A stretch of 64,000 bases of DNA. Origin: Paenibacillus paeoniae. Lineage in GTDB: Bacteria; Bacillota; Bacilli; Paenibacillales; Paenibacillaceae. Both the position numbers and the translations under genes were made by a program. Below are positions 17,858 through 24,632 of this stretch, piece by piece (the stretch's first letter is position 1; every line of letters starts with the position of its first letter). Where the stretch lies: NCBI RefSeq assembly GCF_003388735.1, contig NZ_QUBQ01000001.1, forward strand, positions 1,612,001 through 1,676,000, read 5' to 3'. The notes below the pieces were generated by a model. It was not told where the DNA came from. It saw only the letters and a list, made by a program, of their open reading frames with translations, and searched no databases.

Positions 17858-17894
17858 TTGCAATTAGTACTATATAGTATTATCCTATATAGTA
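17858..17894 (+). promoter_or_regulatory. marR promoter with two palindromic operator copies
   Basis: TTGCAA (17858-17863), a 17-base spacer and TATCCT (17881-17886). The perfect palindrome TACTATATAGTA (17868-17879) fills the spacer, and a near copy (TCCTATATAGTA, 17883-17894) covers the -10 region: typical MarR autoregulation. Confidence 0.75.
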
Positions 17895-17912
17895 AGAATA
17901 AGGTGGTGCCTC

Positions 17913-18353
17913 ATGAAAAAAGAAACGCGCGGGGGATTTTATGTCTCCCAAATTAGACAGCTTAGCAATCGGATTTTTGAAAAACTCCTTAAGGAACATG
18001 CAATCGAGGAGTTCAATGGCGCTCAAGGACGCATCTTATTTGTTCTCTGGCAGAGGGATAATGTGACGATCACAGAACTAGGAGAGAAGACTTCGCTTGC
18101 CAAAACGACACTTACGAGCATGCTGGATCGCATGAGTGAGCAAGGTCATATTGAGCGCAATCCAGATCCAAAGGATCGCAGACAGACACGGATCACGCTA
18201 ACCCCGCAGGCCAAAGCGCTAAGCGATACGTATGACAAAGTGACGGCACAGATGAATGAAATGTTTTACCAGGGATTCTCGGACAAGGAGATCGACCAGC
18301 TCGACAACATGCTTGCGAAAGTGCTACATAACCTAAAACAATGCGAGGAGTAA
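17913..18353 (+). CDS. MarR-family transcriptional regulator
   Basis: A 146-residue protein with ATG after AAGGTGGTGCC. The winged helix spans residues ~30-100: VTITELGEKTSLAKTTLTSM is the helix-turn-helix and NPDPKDRRQTRITLT the wing with the DxR motif. Two palindromic sites lie over its promoter. The next gene starts four bases after its stop, so it is the first gene of an operon with the PNPOx-like and hydrolase genes that it probably controls. Confidence 0.9.
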   Translation: MKKETRGGFYVSQIRQLSNRIFEKLLKEHAIEEFNGAQGRILFVLWQRDNVTITELGEKTSLAKTTLTSMLDRMSEQGHIERNPDPKDRRQTRITLTPQAKALSDTYDKVTAQMNEMFYQGFSDKEIDQLDNMLAKVLHNLKQCEE

Positions 18354-18357
18354 TGCA

Positions 18358-18807
18358 ATGATCATAAATACCGTTACTTTGAAGCAAATGACGTCTTTGG
18401 TAGAAGGGGCTCGTACCATCATGGTCAGTTCTGTTGATGAAAATGGCTTTCCAAACACAAAGCAAATGTTTAGAAAGGTACATAAGGGCTTATCTACCTT
18501 TTGGTTTTCAACCAACACCTCTTCCATTCGAACCAAACAATTTTTGGCCAATGCTAAGGCGTGTCTCTATTTTGCGGGTGAAGGCAACGGGCTTATGCTG
18601 ATTGGGGAAATGAAGGTCTGCCATGACAGTGCAAGCAGAAAATTGCTTTGGACAGAAGGGGATGAGAAGTACTATTCACTCGGGATAGATGATCCTGACT
18701 ATTGTGTCTACGAGTTTACTTCCATAAGCGGCAACTACTACTTCAACTTGGAGAAGCATCTATTCACTATGGAGGAGTTGAACGAGAGTGCCCTATATCC
18801 CATGTAA
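18358..18807 (+). CDS. Pyridoxamine 5'-phosphate oxidase-like (general stress protein 26 type) flavin-binding protein
   Basis: A 149-residue protein of the split-barrel FMN-binding fold. The first strands ARTIMVSSVDENGFPNTKQM (residues ~18-37) and the following FWFSTNTSSIRTKQFLANAKACLYF are characteristic of the PNPOx/YwnB-like group. Such proteins use FMN, heme or F420 in redox or degradation reactions. It lies immediately after the MarR gene and its end overlaps the next gene by 20 bases, so the three are probably one transcript. Confidence 0.8.
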   Translation: MIINTVTLKQMTSLVEGARTIMVSSVDENGFPNTKQMFRKVHKGLSTFWFSTNTSSIRTKQFLANAKACLYFAGEGNGLMLIGEMKVCHDSASRKLLWTEGDEKYYSLGIDDPDYCVYEFTSISGNYYFNLEKHLFTMEELNESALYPM

Positions 18808-19537
18808 AAACGTAGAAATCTATTACGAACGGATGGGGAGCGGACGTCCGATCATCTTTTTGCATAGTGGATTTTCCCGTGGCATATTGGCATTTGCGAG
18901 TCAAATACTCGATTTTCAAGCAAGGTATAATTGTTATTTTCCGGATTTCAGAGGACATGGAAGAACGAAGAGCGACTCGCTTGAATGGAGTACCCCGCAG
19001 CATGCAGACGATATAATTGATTTTATGGATCAGCTTCAGATTCCAAAAGCTCATTTGATAGGGTATGGCATGGGGGGAGGGGTCGCTCTTTATTGTGCCC
19101 TTAACCAGCCGCATAGAGTGGCAACCTTAACTTCCATTGGTCAAAGCGGCTTTGTGGCAGCGATGGGCTCAGAAGCATTCGAACCAGAATGGCTGATTCA
19201 ACACGGAAAAGATGATTTTATTAGATCCATGGAAGAAAGACATCAGGATGCGCATATGGGGAATTGGCAGCAATTTTTGAGGCAAAAAATAAAGGATTGG
19301 CGCACATACCCGCAGTTGACTGATGATCAATTATCTGGAATGGAATGTCCTGCATTGTTTATTGCTGGAGAATATGATGAATACGCTCCGGAAGACGAGC
19401 TAAAACGAGTAACCAAGTTAATTCCTCATTCGCGCTATGTAATTGTACCTGGCTGCAGCCATAGACCTCATATGAGCCGAGAAAACCCCGTATTTGTAAA
19501 CGATACTATTCTTAAGTTTTTAGATAACAGTTGTTAA
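18788..19537 (+). CDS. Alpha/beta hydrolase fold protein lacking the catalytic serine
   Basis: A 249-residue protein; GTG start with GGAGG ten bases upstream, inside the end of the previous gene. It has the fold's oxyanion strand IIFLHSGFSRG, the PDFRGHGRT motif, an Asp candidate in AGEYDEYAP and a His in CSHRPHM. The nucleophile elbow, however, is GYGMGG: residue 94 is Gly (GGC) where its tandem paralogue downstream has Ser in GYSLG. Loss of the nucleophile suggests a non-hydrolytic role, altered chemistry or decay; the frame is otherwise intact. Confidence 0.85.
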   Translation: MPYIPCKNVEIYYERMGSGRPIIFLHSGFSRGILAFASQILDFQARYNCYFPDFRGHGRTKSDSLEWSTPQHADDIIDFMDQLQIPKAHLIGYGMGGGVALYCALNQPHRVATLTSIGQSGFVAAMGSEAFEPEWLIQHGKDDFIRSMEERHQDAHMGNWQQFLRQKIKDWRTYPQLTDDQLSGMECPALFIAGEYDEYAPEDELKRVTKLIPHSRYVIVPGCSHRPHMSRENPVFVNDTILKFLDNSC

Positions 19538-19551
19538 GGAGGATCACGATA

Positions 19552-20310
19552 TTGCCTCATATAAAGCTTGGAGACTTGGATATGTTTTACGAAAAAATGG
19601 GGAGTGGGGAGCCTGTCATCTTTTTGCACAGTGGCTATTCACGCGGAATATTGGCATTTGCGAGTCAAATGCTGGATTTTCAAAGGGCATATACGTGTTA
19701 CTTTCCGGATTTCCGAGGGCACGGCAGAACGAGATGTGAAAGTCTGGAGTGGTCTACACCTCAACTTGTCGATGATATAATAGTATTCATGAACCAATTG
19801 GGAATTCCAAAGGCCCATCTGATCGGCTACAGCTTAGGAGCCAATGTGGGACTTTACCTCGCTGTACATCATTCTGATCGAGTAGTGACGCTTACCACCA
19901 TTGGGACTAGTGGTTTTTGCGATCCAACGGGTGTTGAACAATTCGAACCGGAGTGGATAGTGGCTGAAGGGCTGCATGGCATGATTCATCAGATGACAGA
20001 AAGACATCAGGAAGCGCATAAAGGAAATTGGGAAGAGCATATGAGACAAGCCGCGCGAGATTGGCGTCTATATCCGCAGCTTACGGAGAGCCAGCTTAGG
20101 GGCATTCGATGTCCCTCTCTATTTATTACAGGCGAACATGATGCATTTGCCGGAGAGGAGAGAGTTAAACATCTATCTTCTCTGGTCAAAGGATCACAGT
20201 ACCTTGTTGTGCCGGGCGGAAGCCACAGCCCCCACATGATTAGAGAAAAACCAATCTTAGTGAATGATACGATTCTTCCGTTTTTGAATGCCCACATAAT
20301 AAGTGAATAA
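19552..20310 (+). CDS. Alpha/beta hydrolase, intact paralogue
   Basis: A 252-residue protein starting at TTG 19552 with AAGGAGG nine bases upstream. It is collinear with the previous gene along its whole length and clearly a tandem duplicate. The triad is intact: Ser94 in GYSLG, Asp in TGEHDAF and His in GGSHSPHM, with the shared PDFRGHGRT motif. It belongs to the general alpha/beta hydrolase group (esterase, lactonase or haloperoxidase-like); substrate unknown. Probably in the MarR operon. Confidence 0.9.
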   Translation: MPHIKLGDLDMFYEKMGSGEPVIFLHSGYSRGILAFASQMLDFQRAYTCYFPDFRGHGRTRCESLEWSTPQLVDDIIVFMNQLGIPKAHLIGYSLGANVGLYLAVHHSDRVVTLTTIGTSGFCDPTGVEQFEPEWIVAEGLHGMIHQMTERHQEAHKGNWEEHMRQAARDWRLYPQLTESQLRGIRCPSLFITGEHDAFAGEERVKHLSSLVKGSQYLVVPGGSHSPHMIREKPILVNDTILPFLNAHIISE

Positions 20311-20351
20311 ATGGAGTCAGTGATCAATCCAAGAGCTGGAGGCGTCTAGAT

Positions 20352-21164
20352 ATGAGATTGCCAGTTGTAAATGAAGAATTGGCTAGACGGATACAACGAT
20401 CCGAAATAGAATTTTTTCACTCCAGAATCAGCTCCATCAGCGAACGAAGCAATAACATAGCAGGGGTAGAAATAAAGAGAGCAGGGAACGCGATTGCCTT
20501 CTATATTCAATCCATGCCCTGGGGCTTATTCAATTCGGTTAAAGGTTACTCAGATGAAGATATAGATAGATTGGAAGAAGTCATGACCTTTTATCGTGAA
20601 AGGGAACGGAGATTTCAGCTAGAGATAGACCCTATCGGAGTAAGTCCGAAGCTCTTCAGACATTTATCGGAGAGTGGTCTATTCCAAGAGGGGTTTCACT
20701 CTGTACTCTATGGATTACCTGGTATGGAAGCGCCTGAACTCCCTCCCGAAATAAAGATCCGTCAAATCTATGATGAACATGAGTTTGACCATTTTGCAGG
20801 CATACATTGTGTAGGATCGGGTATGGACATCATTCATAAACACCACTTTGCAAATAATAACATAGGTTTGCTCAACCGCCCTGGCTGGAGGTTGTATTTG
20901 GCTTATTGGAAAGAGGAGCCGGCTGCTGTAGCTGTAATGTATGGCAGCGGCAACATCGCATCCTTGACGTTAGCTGCCACAGCGCCCCAATTTAGACGGA
21001 ATGGATTACAAACTTCATTATTGAAATGGCGCATGCATGAAGCATATAAAGCAGGCTATGAACTGGTTGTGGCGCAAGCAAGCTTTGGAAGTCAAAGTCA
21101 AAACAATATGGAACGAGTTGGGTTGCAGATGGCTTGGACAAGAGGCGTTTGGATTCCTCATTAA
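20352..21164 (+). CDS. GNAT-family acetyltransferase
   Basis: A 270-residue protein with ATG after GGAGGCG. The GNAT core is in the second half: LTLAATAPQFRRNGLQTSLLK contains the strand 4 and the pyrophosphate-binding loop RRNGLQ, followed by ELVVAQASFGSQSQNNMERVG, the 'N..S...Y.R.GF' equivalent. The first ~130 residues are an N-terminal half-domain typical of longer GNAT proteins. It lies 41 bases after the hydrolase and may share its transcript. Acceptor unknown. Confidence 0.8.
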   Translation: MRLPVVNEELARRIQRSEIEFFHSRISSISERSNNIAGVEIKRAGNAIAFYIQSMPWGLFNSVKGYSDEDIDRLEEVMTFYRERERRFQLEIDPIGVSPKLFRHLSESGLFQEGFHSVLYGLPGMEAPELPPEIKIRQIYDEHEFDHFAGIHCVGSGMDIIHKHHFANNNIGLLNRPGWRLYLAYWKEEPAAVAVMYGSGNIASLTLAATAPQFRRNGLQTSLLKWRMHEAYKAGYELVVAQASFGSQSQNNMERVGLQMAWTRGVWIPH

Positions 21165-21242
21165 ATATGATCATCTAATTCCGTTTTTCGATCGGCTTAT
21201 CTGATTTATTCATCTTTCAGCAGAATTAAAAATAGGGCTGCT

Positions 21243-21297
21243 TGATTTTATCAATCAGTCGGTTATAATAAGTTTAAATGATTAAACGAATAAACGG
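21243..21297 (+). promoter_or_regulatory. ArsR-unit promoter and operator
   Basis: TATAAT (21264-21269) with an upstream TTGATT (21243-21248). Downstream lies the inverted repeat GTTTAA-ATGA-TTAAAC (21272-21287), overlapping the 13-mer ATTAAACGAATAA (21281-21293). The same 13-mer, one base different, recurs at 21678-21690 before the target gene. Confidence 0.6.
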
Positions 21298-21309
21298 GAG
21301 GTGGAGTAG

Positions 21310-21648
21310 ATGAGCCACAACACAGAGCATATTGTAGAGCAATTCAAAGAATGTATTCCTTTACTGGATGTACTGACGGATGAAAAACGTCAAGCTATCA
21401 TCTTGCTGCTCGCAAAGCATAAGTCAGGTCTTAATGTGAATACGATAGCGGAACATATTGATTTGTCCCGTCCGGCCATCTCTCATCATTTGAAAGTGTT
21501 AAAGCAGTCTGGCTACGTTAGTTACGAGAAAAAGAGTGTAGAGAACTACTACGTCCTGACTGTTCGCAAACCATTAGAACAACTCAAATCATTAATCTCT
21601 GCAATTGAAGCTCAGTGCAACCATTCAACTGCACATGAAATAGAATAA
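21310..21648 (+). CDS. ArsR-family winged-helix regulator
   Basis: A 112-residue protein starting at ATG after GGGAGGTGGA. Helix-turn-helix NTIAEHIDLSRPAISHHLKV (residues ~44-63), then KQSGYVSYEKKSVENYYVL for the wing. There are no arsenic-type CxC residues. It is followed 62 bases later by an oxidoreductase gene whose leader carries the same 13-base element as the regulator's own promoter, so it probably controls both. Confidence 0.85.
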   Translation: MSHNTEHIVEQFKECIPLLDVLTDEKRQAIILLLAKHKSGLNVNTIAEHIDLSRPAISHHLKVLKQSGYVSYEKKSVENYYVLTVRKPLEQLKSLISAIEAQCNHSTAHEIE

Positions 21649-21677
21649 GAGGTTTTTTTGAACTATTGGTTTATATG

Positions 21678-21690
21678 TTTAAACGAATAA
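21678..21690 (+). promoter_or_regulatory. Second copy of the ArsR-unit 13-mer
   Basis: TTTAAACGAATAA differs by one base from 21281-21293 and includes the palindrome GTTTAAAC (21677-21684). It lies 20 bases before the oxidoreductase start, inside the short intergenic gap. Confidence 0.5.
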
Positions 21691-21710
21691 TTACAATGGG
21701 AGTGATTTAT

Positions 21711-22712
21711 GTGAAAGCCATGGTCATTGAGAAATATGGGAAAAACGTTCCTTTAGTTATGATGGAAAGACCTCTGCCTATAATCGGAGATCATGATGTA
21801 TTGGTGGAAATGTATGCAGCCAGCTTAAATCCTATCGATTTTAAAATAAAAGAGGGAAAGGTAAAGCTGCTGCTTAAGTATGAGTTTCCTTTAACCCTGG
21901 GAAATGATTTCTCTGGAGTAATAGTCAAGGTTGGAAAACATGTGAATGCATTTAAACCCGGTGATGAGGTTTATGGAAGACCTCGCAAAGACAGGATTGG
22001 AACATTAGCTGAATATATGGCCGTTCATGAAGAAGATATTTCTCTTAAACCACGGAATCTAACCTTTGAAGAAGCGGCTTCTATCCCGCTCGTTGGACTT
22101 ACGACTTACCAAGCCTTTTATGACATTTTGAAGCTTCAAAAAGGGCAAAAAATATTGATTCATGCAGGATCAGGTGGAGTAGGCACCTTTGCTATTCAAC
22201 TAGCCAAGCGGATGGGCGCTTATGTCGCTACAACTGCAAGCGAGAAAGGGTATGATTTGGTTCAATCACTGGGCGCTGATCAAATCATTAATTATAAGAA
22301 AGAGAAATTTGAAGAACTGCTTACGGGCTATGATGCGGTGTACGATACTTTGGGCGGAGCCGCCTTGGAGAAGTCATTCCAAGTGCTGAAACCAAACGGA
22401 AAAATCGTATCCATCTCCGGTCTGCCTAATGCGAGATTTGGAAAGGAAGCCGGCTTAGGCTGGTTGAAGACAACGATTCTGTCCATTGTAAGCCATAAGA
22501 TTACTGCGCTGGAGAAGAAAAGCGGCACTAGCTATCACTTCCTCTTTATGAAACCTAGTGGAGCGCAGCTAAATGTGATTAAAGAGCTTGTTGAAGAAGG
22601 GCACATTGTTCCCGTTATGGATCAAGTGTTTCAATTTGAAGATACAGAGCAAGCGTTTCAATATCTGGAAAGCGGAAGGGCTAAAGGAAAGGTCGTAATT
22701 AAACTCAAATAA
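21711..22712 (+). CDS. Zinc-independent NADP-dependent quinone oxidoreductase-like (MDR family)
   Basis: 333 residues from the GTG at 21711 (GGGAGTGA upstream). It is a medium-chain dehydrogenase/reductase with the opening KAMVIEKYG, the substrate-domain motif LNPIDFKIKEGK, GNDFSGVIVKVG, and the NADPH-binding loop HAGSGGVGTFAIQLAK. The zinc-ligand cysteines of alcohol dehydrogenases are absent, placing it with quinone oxidoreductases and enoyl reductases. It probably reduces reactive quinones or enals under control of the upstream ArsR protein. Confidence 0.9.
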   Translation: MKAMVIEKYGKNVPLVMMERPLPIIGDHDVLVEMYAASLNPIDFKIKEGKVKLLLKYEFPLTLGNDFSGVIVKVGKHVNAFKPGDEVYGRPRKDRIGTLAEYMAVHEEDISLKPRNLTFEEAASIPLVGLTTYQAFYDILKLQKGQKILIHAGSGGVGTFAIQLAKRMGAYVATTASEKGYDLVQSLGADQIINYKKEKFEELLTGYDAVYDTLGGAALEKSFQVLKPNGKIVSISGLPNARFGKEAGLGWLKTTILSIVSHKITALEKKSGTSYHFLFMKPSGAQLNVIKELVEEGHIVPVMDQVFQFEDTEQAFQYLESGRAKGKVVIKLK

Positions 22713-22794
22713 GGTTCATGATTGCTTCGACCTTGGCCTATCAACTATAATTTATGAAATACAAGGATAGGTTCTGGATGTGGAGGGAATAGCT

Positions 22795-23919
22795 GTGAAC
22801 TATGATGTGATTATAGTTGGTGCAGGATCAATGGGAATGGCAGCAGGTTATTTTTTATCCAAGAGCGGGAAAAAAACGTTATTATTAGACTCCTTTAACC
22901 CACCGCATACCAAAGGAAGTCATCATGGAGAGACAAGAATCATTCGTCATGCTTATGCCGAGGGGGAGGAATATGTCCCATTTGTCCTTAGAGCGCAACA
23001 ATTATGGAATGAATTAGAACAGGCTACGGGTAAGCAACTATTTCTGAAAACGGGCGTTCTCAGTATCGGTCAATCGGATTCCGAATCTATTCATAATATT
23101 ATCTCTAGTGCCAAGAGGTATTCGTTGTCTCTCGATGTATTGGATGCAAATGAAGTCCAAAAGCGTTGGCCTGGGATTACGATACCGAGCGATTTCATGG
23201 GCTGTTTCGAACCTGCATCGGGCGTGCTGAAGTGTGAAGCATGTATTGAAGCTTATCAAGAGCTTGCTGAATCGAACGGTGCTACGATCCTCACCAATAG
23301 CAGGGTGAAGAAAATTTCTATTCAAGATGAGAGGGTTACGATTCAGACAGATGGACAAACCTATTATGCGAATTCATTGGTTGTTGCGGCAGGAGCATGG
23401 TCAGGGGATTTGTTATCTATGCTGGATTTGGACATTCCTCTTACACCTGTAAGGAAGACATTTGCTTGGTTCGAGGCTGATGAAGAGAGCTATAATCAAC
23501 ATAAGTTTCCGGCCTTTGATTTTATGACGCCTCAAGGCGTTTATTATGGATTTCCGAGTATGGATGGCAGCGGTATTAAAGTAGGTCGTCATGATGGCGG
23601 TTTGCCCATCCATCCAGATGAATCGATACCGGGATTTGGTGAGCTGGCAGGGGATGCAGAGGAGCTGACTCAATTTTTGAATCACTATATTCCTGACGTG
23701 GAACACTTAAAGTATGGGAAAACGTGCATGTATACGCTAACGCCTGATGAGGATTTTGTTATCGACCTACATCCGAAGTATTCCAACGTCGCCATTGCGG
23801 CAGGCTTCTCGGGACATGGATTCAAGTTTAGCAGCGCAGTTGGACAAGCTTTGAGTAATTTGATTGTTTCAGGTAAAAATGACGTGGATATTTCGGCGTT
23901 TTCGATTAGTCGATTTTAA
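22795..23919 (+). CDS. solA: N-methyl-L-tryptophan/sarcosine oxidase-like flavoenzyme
   Basis: 374 residues from the GTG at 22795 (GGAGGG seven bases upstream). The FAD-binding GAGSMG is at residues 9-14, and GSHHGETRIIRHAYAEG is the family's conserved stretch. Cys311 in KTCMYTLTPDEDFVID is the residue that binds FAD covalently in monomeric sarcosine oxidase and SolA. The enzyme would oxidise an N-methyl amino acid, releasing formaldehyde and hydrogen peroxide. Substrate choice between sarcosine and N-methyltryptophan cannot be settled from sequence. The gene symbol is by family resemblance. Confidence 0.9.
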   Translation: MNYDVIIVGAGSMGMAAGYFLSKSGKKTLLLDSFNPPHTKGSHHGETRIIRHAYAEGEEYVPFVLRAQQLWNELEQATGKQLFLKTGVLSIGQSDSESIHNIISSAKRYSLSLDVLDANEVQKRWPGITIPSDFMGCFEPASGVLKCEACIEAYQELAESNGATILTNSRVKKISIQDERVTIQTDGQTYYANSLVVAAGAWSGDLLSMLDLDIPLTPVRKTFAWFEADEESYNQHKFPAFDFMTPQGVYYGFPSMDGSGIKVGRHDGGLPIHPDESIPGFGELAGDAEELTQFLNHYIPDVEHLKYGKTCMYTLTPDEDFVIDLHPKYSNVAIAAGFSGHGFKFSSAVGQALSNLIVSGKNDVDISAFSISRF

Positions 23920-23953
23920 GCATTGGACCGGTAATAAAAATAGGAGGTATTAT

Positions 23954-24595
23954 ATGTTTTCTGTCATTTTTGAAGTACAACCGAAAGCGGAGCAATGGAA
24001 GGATTATCTTGAAAATGCCAAGTTGCTGCGCCCTGAATTAACGGCAGTAGAGGGTTTCATTTCTAACGTCAGATATCGAAGCTTGACACGCGCTTCTTGG
24101 ATTTTGTCGTTATCCACTTGGCGAGATGAGAAGTCTGTTGTACGTTGGCGCACACAAGTGAACCACCATGAAGTTCAAACAAAAGGGCGTAATGAACTAC
24201 TAAACGATTATCATTTGCGGGTAGGTCAGATTGTATCCAGCATTACTGAACAACGCTCCGATCTAACGGAGGTGGGGGAAGGAACCACCGTAACGTTAAT
24301 CGAAATCAATAAATCAACTGACTGGCTTGTGAATCATACAGTAGATGAGATGAAACAAGACTTTGGACTTTCACTCGAACATGAAGGACTTATTTCTTGG
24401 GATATTTTCGATGCGGTTTTGGAGTCAGGTCAATTCATTTCACTGCTGAACTGGCGTCATGCCGCGGATGCGGAGGCTTTTGAGAAGCACGTGAAATTGG
24501 ACGATACAGCTCGGATTCATCGTGTCAACATCATAAGAGATTATGGCATGCACGATCGACGTGAAGCTCCGCAATATTTTCCTGATGCGCCTTAG
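23954..24595 (+). CDS. Antibiotic biosynthesis monooxygenase (ABM) domain protein
   Basis: 213 residues from ATG 23954, with TAGGAGG before it. Residues ~1-100 are a dimeric alpha-beta barrel (FSVIFEVQPKAEQWKDYLEN and ILSLSTWRDEKSVVRWR), the ABM/EthD-type fold; the rest appears to be a second, degenerate barrel (SLLNWRHAADAEAFEKHV). Such small cofactor-poor monooxygenases act on quinones or heme-like molecules. It follows the SolA-like gene by 34 bases and is probably in its operon. Confidence 0.8.
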   Translation: MFSVIFEVQPKAEQWKDYLENAKLLRPELTAVEGFISNVRYRSLTRASWILSLSTWRDEKSVVRWRTQVNHHEVQTKGRNELLNDYHLRVGQIVSSITEQRSDLTEVGEGTTVTLIEINKSTDWLVNHTVDEMKQDFGLSLEHEGLISWDIFDAVLESGQFISLLNWRHAADAEAFEKHVKLDDTARIHRVNIIRDYGMHDRREAPQYFPDAP

Positions 24596-24620
24596 GGCGA
24601 TACAATGGTTGTATCGCCCT
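24594..24620. terminator. Hairpin between convergent operons
   Basis: AGGGCGATACAA (24594-24605) pairs perfectly with TTGTATCGCCCT (24609-24620) around TGG. T runs on either side are weak, but its place between convergent genes fits bidirectional termination. Confidence 0.65.
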
Positions 24621-24632
24621 AAGCCCTTTAGA

